Part shown: positions 1 to 5,888 of the stretch, one piece after another | Layout of the letters: every line of letters begins with the position of its first letter | Numbering within the stretch: the first letter of the stretch is position 1 | Assembly (NCBI GenBank): GCA_002368735.1 | Contig: DFEQ01000097.1 | Location: forward strand, 1-9,708 | DNA: 9,708 nucleotides | Direction of reading: 5' to 3' | Source of the DNA: Christensenella sp. UBA3798 | GTDB lineage: Bacteria > Bacillota > Clostridia > Christensenellales > CAG-1252 | The notes under the pieces: generated by a model | Seen by the model: only the letters and a program-made list of their open reading frames with translations | What the model was told of the DNA's origin: nothing | Databases searched by the model: none | Made by a program: the position numbers and the translations under genes

Positions 1-42
1 GGTTTTTGAGTTGGAACAAAGTATATGTGCCGCTATCCGTCC

Positions 43-3000
43 TCAGGCATTGACTGCGATGGTAATAGACAGCGAGGTTGAAGCCTCATCGTCAAAGGTC
101 AGGAACACGGTCACGTAGGTATTTGCCGGCAAGGTCTCGAGGTAGGAAGACTTCAAGGTGAACACACCCTCCGCGGTGTCGAAATCGCAGTCGCCCGCGT
201 AGATGGAGATGGGGGTGCCGTTCTTGACCGAGAGCGCCTGCAAGCCGTGCTCGTAATTCTTGAAGCGGACCACCCTATCCTCGTTGGAGCCGAGCTGATA
301 GGTCAAGCCGGTGGTGTTGCCGCCCGTGGTGTCGGGCTCGGGCTTGGAGCTATCCTTGACCTCCACGATGAGGGTGGAAACGCTGATGTCCGTCATCACG
401 CTGAACTCATAGGTGCCCACGCGGAGCGCGGTGAGGTAAGCGGGCTTGATGGTTATCTTGGTAGCGCCGGTCTCGGGATCGAGGGCAGAGGTGTAGTCGT
501 CCGCGGTGATGCCGTTGCCGCTGACCTTCCGCAAGGTGGCGCCCGCAAGCAGGACGTCGAAGGAATTGACCTTCTCGGAAGCGGGGGCGTTGTCCCTCTT
601 ATCGTACTTGATGGTAGCCACGCCGCCCACCGCCATCTCGATCTCGGGCACCGAGGTGTCGATGACTTCGAGGGTCAGATTGGCGTATGCGCTGCCCGCC
701 GAGGCGGTGTAGGTGTATTTGCCCACAGAGAGGCGGCTGAGGTAGGAGACGGAGAGGCGCACCGAGGTGCCGTCCACGATGGCATAGTCGGCTGCCGTAA
801 CGCCGCTGCCCGAGAGGGTGATGGCTTTGGTGGCAAGCACGGTGAAGGCTGCCTCTGCGGGCGAAGCCTTATCGAAGGTAGCCGTCGGGACCGCCGCAAT
901 GATGGTGGCGTTGTCCTTCACGTTCACGGTGACGTCCTTATTGCGCACGTCGTCACCCTTCTTGAAGGCGATGTGGAAGACGTTGTCGCCCGTAGAGAGG
1001 GTGGACAGGAAGTGCTTCTTGATGGTGAGAGTTCCGTCCGCGACCGCATAGTCGGTGGACTTGATGGAGCAGCCCGTGACCGAGGTCAGCTGATATTTGT
1101 AGGAAACGAAGGAAACGGTTACGTCGGCGGTGCAGTTATTCTTGCCGAATACGTAGGCATCGGTCATAAGCTCGGGCAGACGGTCGTCAACGACGGTGAC
1201 GGAGACGCCAAGCTCGGTGCCGTTAGAAGCCTTTACGACATAGTCGTAAATGCCCTCCTCCTTATTCATCAGATAGGTAGCGGAGATGACGAGTATGCCC
1301 GCATTGTCCACGGCGTATTCGCCCTTATTAAGACCCACGACCTCGGTGACTTTGTTGCCCGAGAGCGCCAGCGTGAAGGTCGCGTTCGCCTTATTGCTCT
1401 TTTGGAAGGTGTAGCTTGCCTTATCCGCCGTGATGGGGGTGGAATCGATGACCGCGACGACCAAAGCGAGGCGACCCCTGTCGGTGACGTAGGTGAAGTT
1501 ATGCTCGCCCACCGAGAGGGTCCCGAGGAAGGACTTCTTGATGGTCAGCGCGCCCTCGGCATCAACGGAGAAGTAGTTGGCGGTGATGCCTTCGCCCGAC
1601 ACGCCGATGAAGGTGGACTGGTTCTTCTTGACCGGGAAGACGACGTCGGCGGGAGCCAAAACGTCAAAGGTCAAGGAAGTGACGGAGGTGGTGGGCTGAA
1701 CGGCAGCCTTGTGGAAGGTGATCGTCGCAGAAGCGTCGCTACCCGTCTTTGGCGTTATCTTCACGCGCGCGGAGAACTCGGTGCCCACGGTGGGGTTAAC
1801 GGTCACGCGGCCACCCTCAAAGGTGATGTAAGAGGCGGCGTCGTCCAGATACTCGACGTCAAAGGCGTCGATGCCTATCTCGATGCCCGTAGCCTCTTCG
1901 ACCTTGTACAGGTCAAAGGCGTTGACTTTTATCTTATTCACTTCGGCGGTCTTGCCCTGCACTTCCACCGTCATCTCGCTCTCCACGAAGGAATCGACGA
2001 TGTACTTGGAGCCGAACTCAAAGAGGGGGAACTCCCACCTTGCGGGCTCCCAATACTTATCCCAGCCCATGAATTTGCCGGCGATGGTGATGCCCGCCTT
2101 GAGCTCAAAGCCGAGGCCGAGATACAAGCCGCCCGTCACGTAATAGCCCGAAACGACGCGGAGCTCCTTGTTCTCGATGGCGGCCTTCATGTCGAGGCGA
2201 AGCTGACCGCCTATCTCCGCATAAGCGCCCGTCCTGACCTTGAAGCCGACGCCCGCTACCTCGAGGAGGCTGGCGGTGAGCTTGACGTATACGCCCGCTT
2301 CCGCCTTTATCTTGCCGAGGAGGACGAGGTCCTTCGCCTCGGAAGAGGTGTCGATAGACTTGTAGCCGCCCACCTCGCCGTTGACGTAGGTCACGCCCAC
2401 GGTGATGTCGGTGTAATAGTCGTATTCAAAGGAGATCTGCGCCTTGATGCCGAGGTCGATATCCACGCCGAACTCGATGCCGAGCACGAAGCAGTAGATG
2501 GGGTACTTATAGGAATAGATGGGAAGCTCGGCGCCCACGATGCCCTTCTCGGCGGTCTTGCCGGTGACGACTTCCTTAAACTTCTTTTTGAAGTCCTCCA
2601 TATCCTTCGCCTGCACCTTGGCGTCCGAGGTCTCCATCTCGATGGTGGCGACGGTCTTTGTCTTGAGGTTCACGCCGAGGTCGAGGTCAAAGTCGAGGCT
2701 CGTGAGGTCGTTGAGCTTGGCGTTGATATTGGGGGTGATGTCGATGGTATTCTTGACCGCAAAGACGATGTCCACGCCCTTGACGATGGTGATGGTGAAA
2801 TAGAAGTCGAGCTGGATCTTGTCGGTCGAAACGTCGTATTCAAAGCGGGCGACCATCTTGGGGCTGTCTTTGACAGTCTTTTCAAACTTGCCGCTGAAAA
2901 GGTCAAAGGTCTCGAGCGCCGCCTCGTACACCGCGGCGGTGAAGTCGCTCTCCTCGAGCGCTTTCTGGAGCAGCTCCTCGTTGACGGTGAAGTTGTTTTC

Positions 3001-3777
3001 GTCAATGGTGAGGGTCTTATAGATATCGAGGTCGGTGACCACTTCGTTGACTGCGGCGAGGCGGCAATAGACCTCCTCCCTGCCGTCCTTCGCTTCGGAG
3101 GTGGCGAGGACGTAGTAGGCAGCCATGCCGTTATAGGCGTAGCCATCGATGTCGCCGGTGTAGACGCCCTTGTACTCGTCCGAAATGAGTTCGTCGGCGG
3201 GCTTCTTGGCGAGGATCACGTCCCCTTCGGCATAATGCTCGGGGAGCGCTTCGGGAAGGGTGATGATATAGGTGGTCTCGCCGCTGTTGACGAGCTTCTC
3301 CACCACGGTGCCCGCGAGGGTGGTCTCCTTTAATTCGGGGTTGACGGTCACGACTTCCTTTTCCGCCCCCGTCGTCATAAAGATGAAGGTATTGAGCCCT
3401 GCGTACTTCTCATCCACAAAGGTGGAACCCGTCGCCCAGATCTGATAGGAAGCGCGCTCTCTGAAGCCGTAGAGCGAAGTGATGCGATAGACGCCGTCGC
3501 CCAGGCGAGTGCTCTTGAGGGGCTCCTTGTCACCTTTGTTATTGCGAATGATCACGTAGTTGTCGAGAGAGGTGGACGGATCGCGGTCGGCGCGAATGTC
3601 AAAGTAAGCGTCGGTAGACAGCCCTTTGAACACACCGAGCTCGGTTTTCGCCGCTTCGACCGCTTGGGCAACGGGCTCTTCCGTATTGCCCCCGAAGACG
3701 CCCGCGGCAAAGAGCCCGAGCACCACTGCCGCCGCAACGACGATGACGATGGGTATGATGATCAATACTTTTTTCAT
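43..3777 (-). CDS. Large membrane-anchored surface protein with six tandem X2-like repeats
   Basis: This 1244-residue protein is probably exposed on the cell surface. Residues 1-3 (MKK) precede a hydrophobic stretch (about 4-27) that lacks a clear AxA cleavage site, so it reads as a signal anchor. Residues about 30-280 are mixed and acidic. Residues about 290-600 form many short alternating-hydrophobic segments (for example GVDIDLGIKAQISFEY), suggesting a large beta-sheet domain that I do not recognise. Residues 698-1244 are about six repeats resembling the clostridial X2 module (Pfam CBM_X2), each with a pattern like DY..-.LTIKK.FL.TLS.G...F-.....-.V.V.D. X2 modules occur in cellulosomal scaffoldins, but no cohesin, dockerin, SLH domain, LPxTG motif or enzyme domain is visible here. 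The ATG at 3775-3777 follows AAGGAG (3784-3789) with a 6-nt gap. The stop is TGA at 43-45. An adhesion or wall-binding role is inference. Confidence 0.85.
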   Translation of the reverse strand: MKKVLIIIPIVIVVAAAVVLGLFAAGVFGGNTEEPVAQAVEAAKTELGVFKGLSTDAYFDIRADRDPSTSLDNYVIIRNNKGDKEPLKSTRLGDGVYRITSLYGFRERASYQIWATGSTFVDEKYAGLNTFIFMTTGAEKEVVTVNPELKETTLAGTVVEKLVNSGETTYIITLPEALPEHYAEGDVILAKKPADELISDEYKGVYTGDIDGYAYNGMAAYYVLATSEAKDGREEVYCRLAAVNEVVTDLDIYKTLTIDENNFTVNEELLQKALEESDFTAAVYEAALETFDLFSGKFEKTVKDSPKMVARFEYDVSTDKIQLDFYFTITIVKGVDIVFAVKNTIDITPNINAKLNDLTSLDFDLDLGVNLKTKTVATIEMETSDAKVQAKDMEDFKKKFKEVVTGKTAEKGIVGAELPIYSYKYPIYCFVLGIEFGVDIDLGIKAQISFEYDYYTDITVGVTYVNGEVGGYKSIDTSSEAKDLVLLGKIKAEAGVYVKLTASLLEVAGVGFKVRTGAYAEIGGQLRLDMKAAIENKELRVVSGYYVTGGLYLGLGFELKAGITIAGKFMGWDKYWEPARWEFPLFEFGSKYIVDSFVESEMTVEVQGKTAEVNKIKVNAFDLYKVEEATGIEIGIDAFDVEYLDDAASYITFEGGRVTVNPTVGTEFSARVKITPKTGSDASATITFHKAAVQPTTSVTSLTFDVLAPADVVFPVKKNQSTFIGVSGEGITANYFSVDAEGALTIKKSFLGTLSVGEHNFTYVTDRGRLALVVAVIDSTPITADKASYTFQKSNKANATFTLALSGNKVTEVVGLNKGEYAVDNAGILVISATYLMNKEEGIYDYVVKASNGTELGVSVTVVDDRLPELMTDAYVFGKNNCTADVTVSFVSYKYQLTSVTGCSIKSTDYAVADGTLTIKKHFLSTLSTGDNVFHIAFKKGDDVRNKDVTVNVKDNATIIAAVPTATFDKASPAEAAFTVLATKAITLSGSGVTAADYAIVDGTSVRLSVSYLSRLSVGKYTYTASAGSAYANLTLEVIDTSVPEIEMAVGGVATIKYDKRDNAPASEKVNSFDVLLAGATLRKVSGNGITADDYTSALDPETGATKITIKPAYLTALRVGTYEFSVMTDISVSTLIVEVKDSSKPEPDTTGGNTTGLTYQLGSNEDRVVRFKNYEHGLQALSVKNGTPISIYAGDCDFDTAEGVFTLKSSYLETLPANTYVTVFLTFDDEASTSLSITIAVNA
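46..1686 (-). repeat. Six tandem X2-like Ig-fold protein repeats
   Basis: Repeat boundaries by residue of the host protein are roughly 698-780, 781-865, 866-956, 957-1041, 1042-1144 and, after a Gly/Thr/Pro-rich linker (1145-1156), 1157-1244. Landmarks recur in each: an 'ITxxDY' type turn, a TLTIKK-like strand, a Tyr/Phe-Leu pair, then (S/R)(V/T)G and a closing strand ending V(I/V/K)D. The copies are strongly diverged at sequence level, so this is an old duplication and not recent tandem DNA expansion. The match to X2 comes from my recall of the family motif, not from a search. Confidence 0.6.
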
Positions 3778-3783
3778 ATCCTA

Positions 3784-3789
3784 CTCCTT
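3784..3789 (-). promoter_or_regulatory. Ribosome binding site of the X2-repeat protein
   Basis: AAGGAG on the minus strand sits 6 nt before the ATG at 3777 and fixes the start of the large surface protein. Confidence 0.7.
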
Positions 3790-3837
3790 CGAATAACTAC
3801 ATACGAGCGCAACTCGCGCGAAAAATATTACTTATAC

Positions 3838-3880
3838 ATATTACCACAAGCATTATATGCTTTTCAAGTGCTTGTCGGAA
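3838..3880 (-). promoter_or_regulatory. Possible promoter of the X2-repeat protein gene
   Basis: A perfect TATAAT lies on the minus strand at 3852-3857, about 75 nt before the start codon. Its -35 at 17-nt spacing would be TTCCGA (3875-3880), a poor match. An alternative pairs TTGAAA (3862-3867) with TAATAT (3838-3843) at 18 nt. The upstream lipoprotein gene has its own terminator, so a promoter is expected here, but I cannot choose between the two readings. Confidence 0.4.
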
Positions 3881-3899
3881 GTTTTTTCCGACTGTTTTT
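3874..3899 (+). terminator. Terminator-like hairpin reading rightward
   Basis: Arms GTCGGAA (3874-3880) and TTCCGAC (3886-3892) enclose a GTTTT loop and are followed by TGTTTTT. The T tract is on the plus-strand side only, yet no plus-strand gene precedes it. It may stop antisense transcription into the region or be the left-over of a lost gene. Confidence 0.4.
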
Positions 3900-3907
3900 G
3901 CGGATCT

Positions 3908-3923
3908 GCGCTCGCGCGAGCGC
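3908..3923. repeat. 16-bp perfect palindrome
   Basis: GCGCTCGCGCGAGCGC equals its own reverse complement. It partly overlaps the left arm of the following terminator-like hairpin, so the two structures would compete. It could be a protein-binding site; nothing in the window names a binder. Confidence 0.5.
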
Positions 3924-3952
3924 TCCGCCCGTACGTTTCGGAGCGCGTTTTT
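3920..3952 (+). terminator. Second terminator-like hairpin reading rightward
   Basis: Arms GCGCTCCG (3920-3927) and CGGAGCGC (3939-3946) form an 8-bp GC-rich stem with an 11-nt loop, followed by GTTTTT. As with the hairpin at 3874-3899, the T tract faces the plus strand although no plus-strand gene lies upstream. Confidence 0.45.
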
Positions 3953-3959
3953 AGGGGTA

Positions 3960-3981
3960 AAAGTCCCTAGAAAGTCCCTAA
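3960..3981. repeat. Tandem 11-bp direct repeat
   Basis: AAAGTCCCTA occurs at 3960-3969 and 3971-3980, an 11-bp period close to one helical turn. A GGGG tract just upstream (3954-3957) and CCCC downstream could pair with each other or with either CCC of the repeat, giving mutually exclusive stems. The function is unknown. Confidence 0.4.
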
Positions 3982-4018
3982 AACGCCCCTTTTTGACGGC
4001 GCGGCAGACTTCACCCAC

Positions 4019-4048
4019 AAAAAAAAGAGCGGGCGGCATCCGCCGCTC
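4019..4048 (-). terminator. Rho-independent terminator of the lipoprotein gene
   Basis: Read on the minus strand, GAGCGGCGG (4040-4048) pairs with CCGCCCGCTC (4027-4036) with one bulge, and the stem is followed by eight T (4019-4026). It starts 25 nt past the TAG of the lipoprotein gene, so it ends the mscS-lipoprotein transcript. Confidence 0.85.
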
Positions 4049-4073
4049 GCCCGATCGACCTTTTGGGAATCAA

Positions 4074-4451
4074 CTATTTCGTCATCACGACGGTGATGCC
4101 CGCATACACCGCTGTCAAGGTCTTGCCGTCTATCGTTGCGGTAAAGTCGTCGTCAAAGGTGATGGTGTCGCCCTCTTTGGTCCAGGTGCCCTCTTCGGAA
4201 AGGGTGAGCCCCGGGAGGGTGCTTTCAAAGGTGTAGGTGCCGTCCTTCTTGAGCTCCAGGGTCGCGGCGGTCGCTTCCACCGTGATGCCGAGGGCGCTCT
4301 TCTCCCCCGCCTTATACTCCACGCTGACGCCGCCCGAAGTATACTTCATCGAGGCGAATTGATAGGTCCCCGCGGGACTGCACGCCACGCAAGCGAGAGC
4401 AAGCGCCGTCACAACGATCGCGATAAGTGCTACTGCAAGTATTCTTTTCAT
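4074..4451 (-). CDS. Small predicted lipoprotein
   Basis: This 125-residue protein has a basic start (MKR), a hydrophobic stretch (4-20) and a cysteine-containing lipobox region, LACVACS. Cys24 is the most likely lipidated residue, with Cys21 an alternative. It should therefore be attached to the outer face of the membrane. The mature part (about 100 residues) has alternating strands: a GTYQFASM opening, an L.L..DGTYTF motif, a GTWT.EGDTITF motif and a DGKTLTA motif. This resembles the small beta-barrel (lipocalin-like) lipoproteins common in Clostridia; I cannot name the family securely and no ligand is evident. The ATG at 4449-4451 follows AGGAGG (4460-4465) by 8 nt. No good promoter is visible just upstream, so it is probably co-transcribed with the mscS-like gene through the hairpin array. 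Confidence 0.85.
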   Translation of the reverse strand: MKRILAVALIAIVVTALALACVACSPAGTYQFASMKYTSGGVSVEYKAGEKSALGITVEATAATLELKKDGTYTFESTLPGLTLSEEGTWTKEGDTITFDDDFTATIDGKTLTAVYAGITVVMTK

Positions 4452-4459
4452 TTTGTTTT

Positions 4460-4465
4460 CCTCCT
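4460..4465 (-). promoter_or_regulatory. Ribosome binding site of the lipoprotein
   Basis: A perfect AGGAGG lies 8 nt before the ATG. A short hairpin just upstream in the transcript (CCTCG 4493-4497 with CGAGG 4480-4484, 8-nt A-rich loop) leaves the site open. Confidence 0.75.
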
Positions 4466-4511
4466 ATTATTATCTCTTCCCTCGTTTTTGTTCGAGGTCT
4501 TTATTTTTCAC

Positions 4512-4699
4512 ATCCCTAAGGGATATATCGCGCACCGATAGGTGCATATCGCGTGGCATAGCCACATATCGCGCCGTTAGGCTTATCGCGTGGCGGTAGC
4601 CACATATCGCACGGCGCTAGCCGTATATCGCATTGCCGCAGGCAATATATCGCGCACCGATAGGTGCATATCGCAAATTCCGACAGGAATTTATATCGT
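4512..4699 (-). repeat. Array of nine variable hairpins with a fixed 7-nt linker
   Basis: On the plus strand the linker ATATCGC follows each hairpin. Seven copies are exact; two have one change (TTATCGC 4583-4589, ATATCGT 4693-4699). The hairpins are 4512-4524 (5-bp stem, TAA loop), 4532-4545 (5, GATA), 4553-4565 (5, ATA), 4573-4582 (3, GTTA), 4590-4603 (5, GGTA), 4611-4624 (5, GCTA), 4632-4646 (6, GCA), 4654-4667 (5, GATA) and 4675-4692 (7, GACA). All stems are perfectly paired, yet most differ in sequence. The second and eighth units are identical over 28 nt including linkers (4525-4552, 4647-4674). Both neighbouring genes are transcribed leftward; in that sense the linker is GCGATAT and tetraloops read C(UNNC)G. 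The array starts 2 nt past the stop codon of the mscS-like gene. Unit length varies (17-25 nt), so it is not coding. No U tracts follow the stems. Confidence 0.9.
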
Positions 4700-4701
4700 G
4701 C

Positions 4702-5706
4702 CTATTTGTCCGTCGGAGCCTCGTTTTGCTCGGAAGCTTCCGCATTTTTATCCTTTTTCGGCTTCTTCTTGAAGGTTTCTTCTATGGTCTTCTTCGCATC
4801 CTCGAAGGCGCGCTTGATGATGGGCTCCTCCTCCTTGGGGCGCTCCTTTTCCACCCGCTCGGGGAGGGGCGCTTCGTTATAGGGCATCGGGCTCTCCTTG
4901 GTCAGCTGACGGACCTCCACCTGTTGGAAGGGGATGGAGATGCCGTTTCTCTTAAACTCGTTGAAGACGTTCTCCATCACGTAGTAGTATACGTCCCAGT
5001 AGTCGGGAGAATCACACCAACAGTTGGCGAAGAAGTCGATGCTGCTCGCGCCGAATTCTTTGAGCTTGCAGAAAGGGGCGGGGTCAAGATCGACCTTGCC
5101 GTTGCTCTTCATCACGTCGATGACGATGCTCTTGACCTTCTCCACGTCAGACTCGTAGGCGACGGGGAAAGTGAAGTTGACGCGGCGCTTGGGGTTTGCC
5201 CCCGCGTTGACGACCGCGCTGTTCACGATGGTGGAATTGGGGATGGTGATCTTCTTATTATCGGGGGTGAATAGGGTGGTGAAGAGGAAGTTTATCTCCA
5301 CGATATTGCCCTCCTTATCACCTACGGTGATATAGTCCCCCTTCTTGAACATCTTGGTGACAACGATGACGATGCCGTTGGCGATATTGGAGATATTATC
5401 CTGCAGCGCCATGCCCACGGCGAGGATAGCCGCGCTGAGCGCCGTTATGATACCCGTCAGCTGCACCCCCATGATGGATAAGAGTATTAGGATGAGTATC
5501 AGCCACAGGATAAACTTTACGATTGCGAGAATGAAATTGCGCGCGACCTCCTCCACCTTGGTGCGGGTAAGCACCTTCTTCATCACCGTCACGATCACCT
5601 TGATAAGCACGATGCCGATGACGAGCGCGGCAAAAAAGGAAACGATGTTCCATACGTTTGAGGAGAAGAAGTCGGTTATCGTCCCCCAAATATTGCTCCA
5701 ATCCAT
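4702..5706 (-). CDS. mscS: MscS-family mechanosensitive ion channel
   Basis: This 334-residue inner-membrane protein should open under membrane tension and release solutes on hypo-osmotic shock. Hydrophobic helices lie at about 18-45 and 57-78. The pore helix at 83-117 has the small-residue pattern of the family (GVQLTGIITALSAAILAVGMALQ in two parts, then NISNIANG). The MscS beta domain follows (about 120-175; GDYITVGDKEGNIVEI and IPNST motifs), then the C-terminal alpha/beta domain ending at NGISIPFQQVEV (254-265), the counterpart of the usual IPFPQ-type end. Residues 266-334 are an extra, highly charged Lys/Glu tail absent from compact MscS proteins, probably disordered or coiled. The ATG at 5704-5706 has GGAG at 5713-5716. 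The gene is divergent from the ABC exporter and is followed directly by the hairpin array and the lipoprotein gene. Confidence 0.93.
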   Translation of the reverse strand: MDWSNIWGTITDFFSSNVWNIVSFFAALVIGIVLIKVIVTVMKKVLTRTKVEEVARNFILAIVKFILWLILILILLSIMGVQLTGIITALSAAILAVGMALQDNISNIANGIVIVVTKMFKKGDYITVGDKEGNIVEINFLFTTLFTPDNKKITIPNSTIVNSAVVNAGANPKRRVNFTFPVAYESDVEKVKSIVIDVMKSNGKVDLDPAPFCKLKEFGASSIDFFANCWCDSPDYWDVYYYVMENVFNEFKRNGISIPFQQVEVRQLTKESPMPYNEAPLPERVEKERPKEEEPIIKRAFEDAKKTIEETFKKKPKKDKNAEASEQNEAPTDK

Positions 5707-5735
5707 TGCGCTCTCCTTTTTCTATTTATAGAAAC

Positions 5736-5764
5736 AGCATACTACTTTCCGCTCGAGAAGTCAA
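5736..5764 (-). promoter_or_regulatory. Leftward promoter of the mscS-like gene
   Basis: On the minus strand TTGACT (5759-5764, 5 of 6 consensus) is 17 nt from TATGCT (5736-5741, 4 of 6). The -35 lies in the left arm of the inverted repeat that also carries the opposite promoter's -35. Confidence 0.6.
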
Positions 5765-5788
5765 CCGTCGCGACGTTGACAAAGAGCG
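5750..5788. promoter_or_regulatory. Inverted repeat between divergent promoters (operator candidate)
   Basis: Arms GTCAAC(C)GTCG (5760-5770) and CGACGTTGAC (5771-5780) are complementary except for one bulged C. Outer arms CGCTC (5750-5754) and GAGCG (5784-5788) extend the symmetry. Each inner arm carries one promoter's -35 hexamer, so a dimeric regulator bound here would touch both promoters. No regulator gene is in the window. The site could alternatively be a constraint-free by-product of two near-consensus -35 boxes facing away from each other. Confidence 0.55.
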
Positions 5789-5805
5789 AGGAGGAAAGGT
5801 ATAAT
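5776..5805 (+). promoter_or_regulatory. Perfect consensus sigma-A promoter of the ABC exporter operon
   Basis: TTGACA (5776-5781) and TATAAT (5800-5805) are both perfect and separated by 18 nt. Transcription should start near 5812, so the second hairpin array lies at the very 5' end of the message and the leader is about 77 nt long. Confidence 0.88.
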
Positions 5806-5806
5806 A

Positions 5807-5868
5807 GCGATATAAATTGCTTGCGGAATTTGTTATACGCCCTTTGGGCGCGATTTACCCCTTTGGGG
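5807..5868 (+). repeat. Short hairpin-linker array in the ABC exporter leader, related to the 4512-4699 array
   Basis: Starting with linker GCGATAT (5807-5813), three hairpins follow. The first is 5814-5831 (AAATT/AATTT, one G-G mismatch, then C(TTGC)G). The second is 5838-5850 (CGCCC-TTT-GGGCG). The third is 5858-5868 (CCCC-TTT-GGGG). They are separated by degenerate linkers GTTATA (5832-5837) and CGATTTA (5851-5857). The first linker plus hairpin matches the first-transcribed unit of the other array at 21 of 25 positions and has the same sense relative to transcription. The last stem ends 9 nt before the Shine-Dalgarno sequence. Confidence 0.7.
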
Positions 5869-5877
5869 ATGCCAAAA

Positions 5878-5883
5878 AGGAGG
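5878..5883 (+). promoter_or_regulatory. Ribosome binding site of the ABC ATPase
   Basis: AGGAGG lies 5 nt before the ATG at 5889. This decides against an in-frame upstream TTG at 5817, which lies inside a leader hairpin and has no such site. Confidence 0.8.
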
Positions 5884-5888
5884 CGACT

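Noticed and set aside
247..3333. A 1028-codon open frame on the plus strand, antisense to the X2-repeat protein gene
   Set aside because: Its codons are the exact reverse complements of the minus-strand codons, so it stays open only because the real gene avoids TTA, CTA and TCA. The product is a His/Arg/Asp/Gly-rich string without recognisable domains or start signals.
3993..4541. A 182-codon plus-strand open frame over the lipoprotein gene
   Set aside because: It is antisense to a gene with lipobox, ribosome binding site and terminator, and it reads through that terminator.
4512..4699. CRISPR array
   Set aside because: The constant part is only 7 nt, the variable parts are 10-18 nt and themselves palindromic, and no cas gene is present.
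4512..4699. Set of rho-independent terminators for the mscS-like gene
   Set aside because: None of the stems is followed by a U tract in the leftward transcript; linkers are mixed GCGATAT.
4590..5274. Plus-strand open frames running through the hairpin array and into mscS
   Set aside because: Array units are 17, 20, 21, 22 and 25 nt long, so the linker changes frame and no repeated peptide is maintained. The rest is antisense to a clear MscS gene.
5817..5888. Upstream TTG start giving the ABC ATPase 24 extra residues
   Set aside because: It lies in the leader hairpin within a few bases of the transcription start and lacks a ribosome binding site, while the ATG at 5889 has a perfect AGGAGG.
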